This document shows positions 1 through 8,907 of a stretch of 64,000 bases of DNA, in pieces. Under the pieces are notes generated by a model that ran no database searches, was not told the origin of the DNA, and was given only the letters and a program-made list of their open reading frames with translations. The DNA lies in the NCBI RefSeq assembly GCF_002813915.1, contig NZ_CP019335.1, positions 1,657,777-1,721,776 on the forward strand. The letters run 5' to 3'. Source of the stretch: Tenacibaculum sp. SZ-18. GTDB lineage: Bacteria > Bacteroidota > Bacteroidia > Flavobacteriales > Flavobacteriaceae. Made by a program: the position numbers and the translations under genes. The first letter of the stretch is position 1, and every line of letters begins with the position of its first letter.

Positions 1-2
1 AT

Positions 3-506
3 GAGTTGCCGAAAGATATTCAGTGGCATATGATTGGCCATTTACAACGAAACAAAGTAAAGTACATGGCTCATTTTGTTGATTTAATTCATGGAGTAGA
101 TAGTTTTAAAACCTTAAAAGAAATTGATAAACAAGCAAAAAAACATAAACGAGTTATTAATTGTTTGTTACAAGCTCATATTGCACAAGAAAACACCAAA
201 TTCGGATTTAGTTTTAACGAAATGAATGAAATTATTGAATCAGATGAATTAAAAGATTTACATAACATTAAAATAGTTGGTTTAATGGGAATGGCTACTT
301 TTACAGATAATGAAGATCAAATTAGAGAGGAATTTACCTCCTTATTAAACTATTTTAACTCAAAAAAATCATACCAGAGTGAGAATTTTGATTTAAAGAC
401 TCTGTCAATGGGAATGAGTGGAGACTACCAACTAGCCATTAATTGTGGCAGTAACATGGTAAGAATTGGTAGTTCTATTTTTGGAGTGAGAAACTACTTT
501 TCTTAG
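3..506 (+). CDS. yggS: YggS-family PLP-binding protein, 5'-truncated by window edge
   Basis: This is the C-terminal two thirds of a YggS/PROSC (alanine racemase N-terminal-like) protein, a PLP-binding TIM-barrel protein linked to PLP homeostasis in the cytoplasm. The motif WHMIGHLQRNKVK at the start of the fragment and GSNMVRIGSSIFGVRNY at the end are family hallmarks; the GS-MVRIG-IFG segment binds the cofactor phosphate. The open frame reaches the first bases of the window without a start codon, so the N-terminus with the PLP lysine lies outside. The gene ends 75 bases before the next one, which has its own promoter. Confidence 0.9.
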   Translation, partial: ELPKDIQWHMIGHLQRNKVKYMAHFVDLIHGVDSFKTLKEIDKQAKKHKRVINCLLQAHIAQENTKFGFSFNEMNEIIESDELKDLHNIKIVGLMGMATFTDNEDQIREEFTSLLNYFNSKKSYQSENFDLKTLSMGMSGDYQLAINCGSNMVRIGSSIFGVRNYFS

Positions 507-509
507 GTT

Positions 510-542
510 TTGTTTATTAGCTCATTGATTTTCTTATATTTG
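510..542 (+). promoter_or_regulatory. Bacteroidota-type promoter for the exonuclease gene
   Basis: A TTG at 510-512 and TATATTTG at 535-542 are 22 bases apart, matching the TTG / TAnnTTTG promoter pattern of Bacteroidota. The downstream gene starts at 581 after an unusually good Shine-Dalgarno sequence (AAGGAGGGG, 568-576). Confidence 0.55.
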
Positions 543-580
543 CCACAGTGTAGCTACTAATTAAAATAAGGAGGGGTTGA

Positions 581-1678
581 ATGTATGCTATAGTTGATAT
601 TGAAACTACTGGGGGGAAATTTAACGAAGAGGGAATTACGGAAATAGCCATCTATAAGTTTGATGGTCATAACGTTGTTGACCAATTTATTTCACTTGTA
701 AATCCAGAAAAAGAAATTCAGGAATTTGTTGTTAAACTAACTGGTATTAACAACAAAATGTTACGTAATGCACCAAAATTTCATGAAGTTGCTAAAAGAA
801 TAATTGAAATCACAGAAGGCTGTGTTTTAATTGCTCATAATGCTTCATTTGATTATCGAATCCTTAGAACGGAATACAATAGATTAGGTTATGAATTCAC
901 CAGAGATAATTTATGTACTGTTCAGTTAAGTAAGAAACTAATTCCCGACGAGGCGTCTTATAGTTTAGGGAAATTATGTAGATCTTTAGGAATTCCCGTT
1001 ACAGATCGTCATCGTGCATCTGGAGATGCCATGGCTACTGTCCAGTTGTTTAGGTTATTATTAGACAAGGATCATAATAAGAAAATACTCAAAAGAACTA
1101 TTCAATTTACAGATAACCGAAATCATAAATTGAAAATAAACGGTATTATTGAAAATCTCCCTGAAAAAGAAGGTGTTTTCTATGTTCACAATGAAAATGG
1201 AAATATTATTTTCATCGGACGAGGTAAAAATATTCGATTAGAAGTTACTAAGCTATTCTTAAAAGACAATAAAAGAGCTGAAAAAGTAAAAAATAAAGTC
1301 GACATCGTAACTTATCAGGAAACAGGGAATCAACTTTTCACAAGATTAAAATATTATTTAGAACTTGACAATATCAAACCTAAATATAATCTTATACGAA
1401 AACGAAAAATAACACATTTAAACTTCAATCACGATCATTTTTTAATTATAGAAAAAGGTAGAGTTCCCGAAGAAAGCTTTATAATCCTTATTGAGAGAAA
1501 TGAAGTTATAGGATACGCATTTACCAATCTTTCCTATCAAAGAAATCAATTAGAGATACTTAAAAGATTAGTTACCAAAATTGAAAACAAACCACTAGCC
1601 AAAACTATTATCAAAAACTTTTTATTAAATAACTCTGTAGATAAAATTGTACGCTACGAACTAGAAAATAATTTGTAA
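581..1678 (+). CDS. DEDDh 3'-5' exonuclease (DnaQ-like) fused to a UvrC-type GIY-YIG domain
   Basis: Residues 1-165 form a DnaQ/PolIII-epsilon-like exonuclease: D6 and E8 in DIETTGG, D91 in NASFD, and H144 with D149 in HRASGDA give the complete DEDDh catalytic set. Residues about 190-275 resemble the N-terminal nuclease domain of UvrC (GVFYV at 198-202, FIGRGKNIR at 211-219, KPKYN at 266-270). The catalytic Glu that normally lies nine residues before the Pro of P-x-YN seems to be Tyr258, so the second domain may be degenerate. Residues 275-365 are not recognised. The start is fixed by a strong Shine-Dalgarno seven bases upstream. A DNA-repair or proofreading role is inferred from the domains. 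Confidence 0.88.
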   Translation: MYAIVDIETTGGKFNEEGITEIAIYKFDGHNVVDQFISLVNPEKEIQEFVVKLTGINNKMLRNAPKFHEVAKRIIEITEGCVLIAHNASFDYRILRTEYNRLGYEFTRDNLCTVQLSKKLIPDEASYSLGKLCRSLGIPVTDRHRASGDAMATVQLFRLLLDKDHNKKILKRTIQFTDNRNHKLKINGIIENLPEKEGVFYVHNENGNIIFIGRGKNIRLEVTKLFLKDNKRAEKVKNKVDIVTYQETGNQLFTRLKYYLELDNIKPKYNLIRKRKITHLNFNHDHFLIIEKGRVPEESFIILIERNEVIGYAFTNLSYQRNQLEILKRLVTKIENKPLAKTIIKNFLLNNSVDKIVRYELENNL

Positions 1679-1700
1679 TATTGTTATATAACATAAGGTT

Positions 1701-2525
1701 TTGGAAGACAAACAATCAAATTTAAATTGGAGAAAACGACTTCATGAAGTAATTTATGAAGCCGATACTCCTGAAGGAAAACTTTTCGATGTTATACTAT
1801 TAATGGCAATTATAGTTAGTATTGCTTTAGTTATGTTAGAAAGTGTGAATCCCATTGGTGAAAAATACAAAACAGAACTTAATATCGCAGAATGGATAAT
1901 AACTGTGCTTTTTAGTGTCGAATATATTCTTAGAATTATTTCTATCAGTAAACCAACAAAGTATATTTTTAGTTTTTACGGTCTTATTGATTTTTTATCT
2001 ACCATACCAAAATACTTATCCATAATATTTACAGGAACACATAGTTTAGTCGCACTTCGCGCTCTACGTCTTCTGCGAGTTTTTAGAATTCTAAAACTAA
2101 CAAGGTTTGTACAAGAATCACAACATTTAGCAAAAGCTTTAAAAGCTAGTAGAGCTAGAATTATGGTATTCTTATTTTTTGTACTGATAATTTGTGTTAT
2201 CTTAGGCTCTATTATGTATTTAGTGGAAGGAGCAGATAATGGGTTCACAAGTATTCCACGTAGTGTTTATTGGGCGATCGTAACGCTGACTACAGTTGGT
2301 TTTGGAGACATTGCTCCTATGACTCCTTTGGGACAGTTTATTGCTAGTGTTATTATGATTTTGGGTTATGCCATAATTGCAATTCCTACTGGAATTGTTT
2401 CTACTGAAATTGCTCGAAACCATAAACTAAGTTTAAACACACAATCTTGCCCTAATTGTGCAACAACTGGTCACGTTGATCGAGCTATTTATTGCCATCA
2501 CTGTGGAGGTAAATTAAATGAATAG
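1701..2525 (+). CDS. voltage-gated-type K+/cation channel with C-terminal zinc ribbon
   Basis: This is a six-transmembrane ion channel subunit of 274 aa in the Kv-like 'ion transporter' family. The S4-like helix has regularly spaced arginines (LRALRLLRVFRILKLTRF, about residues 121-138), and TTVGFGD is the K+ selectivity filter. A C-terminal two-CxxC zinc ribbon (CPNCATTGH...YCHHCGGK) follows the S6 helix. The start is TTG: an in-frame stop lies four codons upstream, the first internal Met is about residue 35, and conserved sequence (WRKRLHEVIYEADTPEGK) begins before that. It ends directly against miaA, suggesting cotranscription. The ligand or sensing role of the ribbon is unknown. Confidence 0.9.
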   Translation: MEDKQSNLNWRKRLHEVIYEADTPEGKLFDVILLMAIIVSIALVMLESVNPIGEKYKTELNIAEWIITVLFSVEYILRIISISKPTKYIFSFYGLIDFLSTIPKYLSIIFTGTHSLVALRALRLLRVFRILKLTRFVQESQHLAKALKASRARIMVFLFFVLIICVILGSIMYLVEGADNGFTSIPRSVYWAIVTLTTVGFGDIAPMTPLGQFIASVIMILGYAIIAIPTGIVSTEIARNHKLSLNTQSCPNCATTGHVDRAIYCHHCGGKLNE

Positions 2526-3428
2526 ATGAATACATTAATTACTGTTGTTGGACCTACAGCCATCGGAAAAACTTCTCTTGCTATTCAGTTAGCCCAACAT
2601 TTTAAATCGGATATTATTTCCTGTGATTCGAGGCAGTTTTATAAAGAAATGAACATAGGAACTGCTGTTCCTGATAAAAAAGAATTAGCCACTGCTACAC
2701 ATCACTTTATTCAAAACAGAAGTATGTTTGAAGATTACAATGTTGGTAGCTTTGAAAAAGATGCTCTTCAAAAGTTAGATGAGTTGTTCAAAGTAAATCC
2801 TATTCAAATTATGGTTGGTGGAAGTGGACTTTATGTTGATGCTGTAGTCAAAGGGTTTGATTATTTCCCGGATGTAGATCCTAAAATTCGAGCAAACTTA
2901 ACTGAAGAATTAAGCTCCAAAGGACTTCCTTTTTTACAAAAGGAATTAAAAGAATTGGATTCTATTACATATCAAACAATAGCTATTGACAATCCGCATC
3001 GAGTTATTAGAGCTTTAGAAATTTGTATTGGTACAGGTTCTCCATATTCCTCTTTTGTTAATAAAGAAAAGAGAAAACGTAATTTTAATACAATAAAAGT
3101 TGGACTAAGAGCAGAAAGAGAAATTATCTACGATAGGATTAATCGTCGTGTAGATATTATGATGAAAAACGGGCTTTTGAAAGAAGCAAAAGCATTATAT
3201 CCAAATAAAGACTTAAACGCACTACAGACAGTCGGATACAGAGAGTTATTCCAATATTTTGACGGAAATTGGGAATTAGAATTTGCAGTTTCTGAAATAA
3301 AGAAAAATACTCGTCGTTTTGCGAAACGACAACTTACTTGGTTTAAAAGAGACGATAACACTATATGGTTCAACTATAAAGAGGATCTTTCAACAATAAT
3401 TTCTACAATTTCAAAGCTCATAAAGTAG
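2526..3428 (+). CDS. miaA: tRNA dimethylallyltransferase
   Basis: MiaA transfers dimethylallyl from DMAPP to N6 of A37 in tRNAs reading codons that start with U. The P-loop GPTAIGKT is at residues 9-16, followed by DSRQFYKEM, the substrate-recognition region; GGSGLYVDAV and the C-terminal QTVGYREL and TRRFAKRQLTWFKRD segments are typical. Its length of 300 aa is normal. The ATG follows the stop of the channel gene with no spacer, so translational coupling is likely. Confidence 0.96.
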   Translation: MNTLITVVGPTAIGKTSLAIQLAQHFKSDIISCDSRQFYKEMNIGTAVPDKKELATATHHFIQNRSMFEDYNVGSFEKDALQKLDELFKVNPIQIMVGGSGLYVDAVVKGFDYFPDVDPKIRANLTEELSSKGLPFLQKELKELDSITYQTIAIDNPHRVIRALEICIGTGSPYSSFVNKEKRKRNFNTIKVGLRAEREIIYDRINRRVDIMMKNGLLKEAKALYPNKDLNALQTVGYRELFQYFDGNWELEFAVSEIKKNTRRFAKRQLTWFKRDDNTIWFNYKEDLSTIISTISKLIK

Positions 3429-3552
3429 TTTTAACACTAATATCTTCATTATTAACGCTTATGATTAAAAAGTCCGCTTTTAAGTAATTTTAATTCGTTT
3501 TCAATTTTATTGAGTGTAATTTGGGACTAATTAACCAATAAAATTAAAAATT

Positions 3553-5055
3553 ATGCCATCGACCATTCCGTACGATCCTTCCTTGGTATTAGGAAATATC
3601 GTTTCTAAAGACAAACTAGCTAACATTGTAAAAATTTCTGAACTTCAAGCTCCAGCTGATGCTGCAGAAAGTGAATTAAACTCCTTAATCTCACTTAAAA
3701 GAAGTGTAGACATGACCATTCAAGAAACAATGGGTATGGGAATTAGTCCTGATGAATTAATCTCAGAATCAGAACAAATAGACAAACAAATTACCAAAGC
3801 AGCCGTTTCTTATGGAAAAGCAAAAATTGCTTCAGAAAAGGCAATTCAACCTTTAAAATCTAAAATGAATGCAGTTAATCAATCTGTAGAAAGTCCGATT
3901 GATTATAATAAAAGTCAACTAAAAGAAATGCCTATTTCTAGTGACTCTTTACAAATGAATAGTCAGTATTTCTCTTTCGATCAAAACTCTCAATCTTCTG
4001 CGAGTCATGCTGCAACAGTAGCTTCTTTCGTTGCAGAATCATTAAGTTTTTTTGGAGAAGGACAATCTTATCAAGCAAGTGCAACTGCGCAACAACAAAT
4101 GAATAGTCAACATTCAAGACATAGCATTGCCGGTACTTTAGTAATAACTATATCTTGTACACACAAAAACGCTCAAGTTTTTGCACCATACGTTTTAGAC
4201 GTCGATAAAGCTGTTCGCTCATGGAACGCTATGAATGAAGACAATATGATTAAAACAAATGATGTGAGCTCCATTGCTGCTATTGAAGCAAAAGCAAACA
4301 CCAAAGAAGATAAATCATTTTCAATATTATCTGGTGCAACATACGGTTCATCTTTCGTTGGAATGGTCCATATTTTAAATACTACGGAATCATCATCTAG
4401 TCAACGAATGGATTCAATTGCCGCATCAATGCAAGAAACCTTTGATATTGGCGGATGGTTTGCTTCTGGAACTGGTTCTTTTGGTGTAAGTTCTACTTTC
4501 TCCGACAGTGCTAAAAACTTATTAAGTACACAAAATGTTACATCTCACGCGACTTTAATTACTATGGGAATAATTCCTTCAATAAAGTCGAATCAAGTAA
4601 AAATGGCTGTACAGAGTTTCTCTGATTTTGATCCAGCAAAAACAATGGAAGAATTAGCTACTTTACAAGGAGCAACTGCTAGTGCAAACAATACTATTGC
4701 CGAAGGCGCTGCGGCCGCAAGAACTGGACAGCAAATGATTACATTGAAAAACGCAACTATAAAAGCTACATTAAATGGCGTTTCTGACATTGATGATGGT
4801 CAGAATAAAGTTATCGACACAAATTCAATGATGACTGCAATGGAAGATTATGTTGATAAATGTATTGCAGGTGGTAACAATTTAGGCGTTCCAATTAATT
4901 ATTATTTAAAGCCTATAACTCAATCTGAAATTGCGAGAGCTTGGTTAGCTAAATATTACCCTAATAGATATAATCAAGCAGGAAGCGCTGATGATACAAC
5001 TCCATCAAAGGGCTCGGATTCGGGAACTAAGGATGCAAGTGGTTCTAACTCGTAA
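3553..5055 (+). CDS. unrecognised 500-aa Ser/Gln-rich protein; possible MACPF/SNTX-like fold
   Basis: I do not recognise this protein with confidence. There is no signal peptide and no transmembrane helix. Residues 25-115 look helical; 128-190 are rich in Ser, Gln and Asn; 191-225 form a predicted strand-loop-helix (GTLVITISCTHKNAQ...LDVDKAV); 257-276 read FSILSGATYGSSFVGMVHIL; 285-345 are amphipathic and rich in Ser and Gly; the last 25 residues are a Ser/Asp/Gly tail. The order Tyr-Gly-x-x-Phe-Val, a beta strand, an amphipathic Ser/Gly-rich segment, then a second strand (SHATLITMGI) loosely recalls MACPF/stonustoxin-type pore formers. That is inference only. It is followed by a strong hairpin and then the muramidase gene. 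Confidence 0.8.
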   Translation: MPSTIPYDPSLVLGNIVSKDKLANIVKISELQAPADAAESELNSLISLKRSVDMTIQETMGMGISPDELISESEQIDKQITKAAVSYGKAKIASEKAIQPLKSKMNAVNQSVESPIDYNKSQLKEMPISSDSLQMNSQYFSFDQNSQSSASHAATVASFVAESLSFFGEGQSYQASATAQQQMNSQHSRHSIAGTLVITISCTHKNAQVFAPYVLDVDKAVRSWNAMNEDNMIKTNDVSSIAAIEAKANTKEDKSFSILSGATYGSSFVGMVHILNTTESSSSQRMDSIAASMQETFDIGGWFASGTGSFGVSSTFSDSAKNLLSTQNVTSHATLITMGIIPSIKSNQVKMAVQSFSDFDPAKTMEELATLQGATASANNTIAEGAAAARTGQQMITLKNATIKATLNGVSDIDDGQNKVIDTNSMMTAMEDYVDKCIAGGNNLGVPINYYLKPITQSEIARAWLAKYYPNRYNQAGSADDTTPSKGSDSGTKDASGSNS

Positions 5056-5086
5056 GTAAAATTTTAACTAAAACTTACTACAACTT

Positions 5087-5122
5087 AAACAGTACTTAGG
5101 AAAATCCTCTTAAGTACTGTTT
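5087..5122 (+). terminator. 12-bp hairpin between the 500-aa protein and muramidase genes
   Basis: AAACAGTACTTA (5087-5098) pairs perfectly with TAAGTACTGTTT (5111-5122). The loop can itself form GGA/TCC. There is no continuous T-run after the stem, so it may be a partial terminator or an mRNA-stabilising stem that sets the expression ratio with the downstream gene. Confidence 0.6.
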
Positions 5123-5169
5123 ACTACTATATTTAAATTTAATTAACTTAATAATTATTGGTTCCTATT

Positions 5170-6513
5170 ATGAGAAGTTATAATGACTTTGAAATTGCCA
5201 TCTTAAAAGAAATCAGTTCTTTTCGTAAAGAAGGAATTATTAGTTTAAAAGATTTTCTGCAAAAAATATTCTTTAACACCGATAGAGGGAAAGCTTTAAT
5301 TATACAACTAAGAGAACAGTATACTATCTATTTTATTGAAAATAAAATTTATAATAATCCAATTACAAAAAGAAAAGCGATACTTGAATTTAGTGAACTC
5401 CTTACGTTACTTGATTTTCTTAATTCAAGTGGGATTATTTCCATATTTAGAAAACAGCATTCCATTAAAGAACCTATGTATTTCTTGAGTAATCTTTTCC
5501 ATGAACCAAAAATTGAGAACAATAAGATTATTTTAAATGATAATGGAGTTTATACAGATAAACCAGAAGAATTAAAAAATGCGAAGGGAGACGTAATTTA
5601 CAAAGGAATTCAGTTTAATGACAGTCACTTTGTCATCAAAAACCTAATGGGAAGTATTGTAATTTCTGATAAGATTAATAAAATAATCAATGAAATTAAC
5701 CCGAAAAAAATCAAGGTTCCATTTTACAAAAAAAAAAGCTTCATGTCCTTTAGTTTGTTTTCAATTGCGGTACTTCTTTTATTTGGAATTCATAACTCAA
5801 ACCGAAGGAATACTAATGAAATTAAAAACTCTATTCATAAACTCCATAAAAAATTAAATACACCTGTCAAAAGAACATCCAATCCATTCAAAACAACGAC
5901 TACGAAATCACCGGTTAAAAAATATGGAATAGATATTTCAAAATGGAATGGAACTATTTTAAAAAATAAACTACCTGATAGTTTACATTTTGTAATCTGT
6001 AAAGCGACAGAAGGCAAAAATTATTTAGACCCAATGTTTAAGGACAATTGGAAACAAATTTCTAATTTGAATCTTAAACGAGGTGCCTATCATTTTTATG
6101 TAATTAAGGATAACCCTATAAAACAAGCAAAATTCTTTTGGGAACAAATAAAAGATATGACTTTATATGATTTCCCGCCTATTATTGATGTTGAATCTGG
6201 CAGTTCTTTGAATGAAAAATTATCAATATCAGAAATCAAAAATTTACAAACGAAATTACTTCGTTTCCTATATAAACTAGAAACTTTATCTGGAAGAGTC
6301 CCTATGATTTACAGCAGTCATAAGTTTGCAAATATTCATTTACTTAGTAAAAAATTTTCTAAATATCCTCTTTGGATTGCCGATTACGATAACACAAAAT
6401 CTCCTAATCTACCAACCGTATGGAAAAATATAGGATGGACTATTTGGCAAAAAACACCATATTACTCCGTAAATCTAAAATCTACCGACTTAGATATTTA
6501 TCTAGAAAGGTAA
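5170..6513 (+). CDS. membrane-anchored GH25 muramidase with unrecognised N-terminal domain
   Basis: The protein is 447 aa from the ATG at 5170; a TTG four codons earlier is less likely. Residues 1-185 are a soluble, mostly helical domain I cannot name. Residues about 191-208 form one transmembrane helix preceded by many lysines, so the N-terminus should be cytoplasmic. Residues 250-447 are a GH25 (Chalaropsis/Cellosyl-type) lysozyme: GIDISKWNG, FVICKATEG, RGAYHFY, PPIIDVES, LWIADYD and TIWQ. The catalytic acids are present as D255, D340, E342 and D440, with the spacing of the family. It should cleave peptidoglycan from the periplasmic side. No phage genes surround it, so it is not an obvious endolysin. 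A tandem partnership with the gene before it is inferred from position. Confidence 0.88.
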   Translation: MRSYNDFEIAILKEISSFRKEGIISLKDFLQKIFFNTDRGKALIIQLREQYTIYFIENKIYNNPITKRKAILEFSELLTLLDFLNSSGIISIFRKQHSIKEPMYFLSNLFHEPKIENNKIILNDNGVYTDKPEELKNAKGDVIYKGIQFNDSHFVIKNLMGSIVISDKINKIINEINPKKIKVPFYKKKSFMSFSLFSIAVLLLFGIHNSNRRNTNEIKNSIHKLHKKLNTPVKRTSNPFKTTTTKSPVKKYGIDISKWNGTILKNKLPDSLHFVICKATEGKNYLDPMFKDNWKQISNLNLKRGAYHFYVIKDNPIKQAKFFWEQIKDMTLYDFPPIIDVESGSSLNEKLSISEIKNLQTKLLRFLYKLETLSGRVPMIYSSHKFANIHLLSKKFSKYPLWIADYDNTKSPNLPTVWKNIGWTIWQKTPYYSVNLKSTDLDIYLER

Positions 6514-6618
6514 TATTTCGATACTTAGTATTCTATACACTTAACTCAATGTAAAGTAGCATTTACTCACTTCAAGTTGTTTCAAAAAAACTATCCGCAT
6601 AGTTTTGAAGAAAAAAAG

Positions 6619-7797
6619 ATGAATAAAATTATCTACTTAGCATTGTTTTCATTTGGAACTTTAAGTTGTAAAAATGATATAAAAAAGAATAACGGGGAAA
6701 TTGTTATCACAACATTTGCTAAAAGCAATTCAATTAAAAAAGAAAAAAAGAAACCAAAAGATATTGAAATTGTTTTCTGTTTAGACGCAACAGGAAGTAT
6801 GAGTGGGTTAATAGGAACTGCTAAAGAAAAAATTTGGGATATCGTTTCTGAGTTAGCACAAAGTAACGATGTTGAATCTTTGAAACTCGGAATGGTTTTC
6901 TATCGCGACCGTGGAGATGGATTTGTAACTAAACAAATTGAATTAACAAATGATTTAGACGAAGTTTACTCCGATTTATTAGAGATTAATGCAGCAGGTG
7001 GAGGAGACACTCCTGAGAGTGTTAATCAAGCATTACATGAAGCTATTTCAGATATGAAATGGTCAAATAAATCAAGTACCTACAAAACAATTTTTGTTGT
7101 TGGTGACTGTCCTCCACACATGGACTACCAAGATGATGTAAAATATAATCAAAGTTGTAAAATAGCAGCTAAAAATGGAATTATAATTAATACTATTAAG
7201 TTAGGAACAAGTTGTAAAAGTGCAATTTATCATTTTAAAGAAATGGCTAGTTGTACTAATGGAGAATTTATGCAATTAGATCAACAAGCTTCAGATTTTG
7301 TTATTGCTACACCTTATGATAATGACATTTACGAAGCTTCACAATCTATAGATCAATCAAGAATGTATTACGGAAATCAAGTTGAACAATCTGTAAACTA
7401 TAGTAAGAAAGAAAAATCAATGGCTGTCTATGAGAAAAGCTCTAAAACATCTAATAGTGCTCGAGCTAGTTATAAAATGAGTAAATCAGGAAGAAAATCG
7501 TGGTTAGGAAACAAAGAAATCATAAACGACTATGCAAATGGAAAAATAACGATAGATCAGATTAAAGATGATGAATTACCGAAGGAATTAAAAGGAAAAA
7601 GTAAAGATGAAATAAAAGTTATTCTTGAAAAATTAAAAAAGGAACGCTCCGAAAAAGAAAGAAAATTAAAAGAATTGTCAGAAAAAAGAAAAGAGTTTAT
7701 TAAAACGAAAAAGAAAGAATTGAATTCATCAAAACAAAGTTCATTCAGCGAAAAAGTTGTTGATGTATTGAAAAAACAAGCGAAAAAGAAAGAGTAA
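6619..7797 (+). CDS. von Willebrand factor A domain lipoprotein
   Basis: A lipoprotein signal (MNKIIYLALFSFGTLSC, lipid Cys17) supports the ATG at 6619 rather than a TTG at 6577. A vWA domain follows at about residues 48-220, with the metal-binding motif DATGSMSG (D56, T58, S60) and GGGDTPES further on. The last 140 residues are very rich in Lys/Glu and likely coiled coil, with KELKGKSKDE-type repeats. The predicted location is the periplasmic face of a membrane. It lies 105 bases after the muramidase gene in the same direction and ends at a strong terminator. Function is unknown; vWA domains usually bind protein partners. Confidence 0.85.
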   Translation: MNKIIYLALFSFGTLSCKNDIKKNNGEIVITTFAKSNSIKKEKKKPKDIEIVFCLDATGSMSGLIGTAKEKIWDIVSELAQSNDVESLKLGMVFYRDRGDGFVTKQIELTNDLDEVYSDLLEINAAGGGDTPESVNQALHEAISDMKWSNKSSTYKTIFVVGDCPPHMDYQDDVKYNQSCKIAAKNGIIINTIKLGTSCKSAIYHFKEMASCTNGEFMQLDQQASDFVIATPYDNDIYEASQSIDQSRMYYGNQVEQSVNYSKKEKSMAVYEKSSKTSNSARASYKMSKSGRKSWLGNKEIINDYANGKITIDQIKDDELPKELKGKSKDEIKVILEKLKKERSEKERKLKELSEKRKEFIKTKKKELNSSKQSSFSEKVVDVLKKQAKKKE

Positions 7798-7818
7798 GTT
7801 TGCTTAGGGACTTGAGCA

Positions 7819-7861
7819 AAAGCCACCAAAAATCTTGCTATGAGGTTTAAGGTGGCTTTTT
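7819..7861. terminator. bidirectional Rho-independent terminator
   Basis: AAAAGCCACC (7819-7828) pairs with GGTGGCTTTT, followed by T residues on the plus strand and A residues on the other side. It can serve both converging genes, the vWA lipoprotein and the UDP-glucuronate decarboxylase. Confidence 0.8.
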
Positions 7862-8798
7862 ACATTATTGATTTAAAATATCGTATAACTTCCGGCAATC
7901 CTTCATCTAAACTAACCTGAGGTTGCCAATAATTTAATAAATCTTTTGCTAATGAAATAGCAGGTTTTCTTTGCATTGGATCATCTTGTGGTAACTCTTC
8001 AAAAAGAAGCTTAGAGTTTGAGTTGGTCAATGTTATTATTTTATTAGCCAAATCTAAAATTGAAATTTCTGAAGGATTTCCAATATTTACAGGTCCTATA
8101 ACATTATCATTTGTCTCCATCATTCGAATCATTCCTTCAATTAAATCGTCAACATATTGAAAGCTTCTTGTTTGCTTCCCTGATCCATGAACAGTTAGAT
8201 CTTCACCTTTCAAAGCCTGGACGATAAAATTAGAAATTACACGTCCGTCATTCATGTTCATTCCTGTTCCATAGGTATTAAAGATTCTAATGATCTTTAC
8301 TCTAACTTTATTTTGTTTGTGATAATTAATGAATAATGATTCAGCACAACGCTTTCCTTCATCGTAACACGATCTTAAACCAATTGGGTTCACATTTCCC
8401 CAATAACTTTCAGGTTGTGGATGAATTTTTGGATCACCATATACTTCACTTGTAGAGGCTTGAAGAATCTTTGCATTTACTTTTTTAGCTAAACCTAGCA
8501 TATTTATTGCTCCAACAACTGTAGTTTTTATTGTTTTTATAGGATCGTGTTGATAGTGAATAGGTGAAGCTGGGCATGCCAAATTGTAAATTTGATCAAC
8601 TTCTGCAAAATATGGCTCAATTACATCATGACGAACAGCTTCAAAATACGGATTATCCAAAAGATGGACGATATTTTTTTTACTTCCAGTGAAATAATTA
8701 TCTAAACAAATCACTTCATTTCCCTCTTTTAATAAACGCTCACATAAATGAGATCCTATAAATCCTGCTCCTCCAGTTACTAATATTTTCTTCAACAA
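7860..8798 (-). CDS. UDP-glucuronate decarboxylase (UXS), extended SDR family
   Basis: This enzyme makes UDP-xylose from UDP-glucuronate and supplies surface polysaccharide synthesis. The Rossmann motif [14 protein letters not shown] is near the N-terminus. The STSEVYGDP segment and the SDR dyad in SCYDEGKR (Tyr, Lys), together with [11 protein letters not shown], point to UXS rather than to epimerases. Its length of 312 aa fits the soluble form. Translation must begin at TTG (8798 or 8795), because an in-frame stop lies four codons upstream and no ATG precedes the conserved [11 protein letters not shown]. It stands alone, with no polysaccharide cluster nearby. Confidence 0.92.
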   Translation of the reverse strand: MLKKILVTGGAGFIGSHLCERLLKEGNEVICLDNYFTGSKKNIVHLLDNPYFEAVRHDVIEPYFAEVDQIYNLACPASPIHYQHDPIKTIKTTVVGAINMLGLAKKVNAKILQASTSEVYGDPKIHPQPESYWGNVNPIGLRSCYDEGKRCAESLFINYHKQNKVRVKIIRIFNTYGTGMNMNDGRVISNFIVQALKGEDLTVHGSGKQTRSFQYVDDLIEGMIRMMETNDNVIGPVNIGNPSEISILDLANKIITLTNSNSKLLFEELPQDDPMQRKPAISLAKDLLNYWQPQVSLDEGLPEVIRYFKSIM

Positions 8799-8844
8799 AT
8801 TTATTTTTTATTATGCATATTTCTTCAAAAAAACGAATCTAATA

Positions 8845-8872
8845 AAAAAAGCCCAGAGTTTTCTCTGAGCCT
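8845..8872 (-). terminator. Rho-independent terminator of the AAA+/VWA pair
   Basis: On the minus strand GCTCAGAG and CTCTGGGC pair around an AAAA loop and are followed by seven T residues, 35 bases beyond the stop of the AAA+ gene. Confidence 0.8.
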
Positions 8873-8907
8873 TATATTCATGTTATTTTAACAAAAGTAG
8901 CTTCTCA

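Noticed and set aside
5170..6513. GH25 gene as a prophage endolysin
   Set aside because: No holin, tail, capsid, integrase or other phage gene is nearby, and it has an internal membrane anchor and a cytoplasmic domain.
7557..7829. 90-aa Phe/Ser-rich frame opposite the vWA gene end
   Set aside because: It is the reverse of the Lys/Glu-rich coiled coil; composition follows from AAA/GAA codons.
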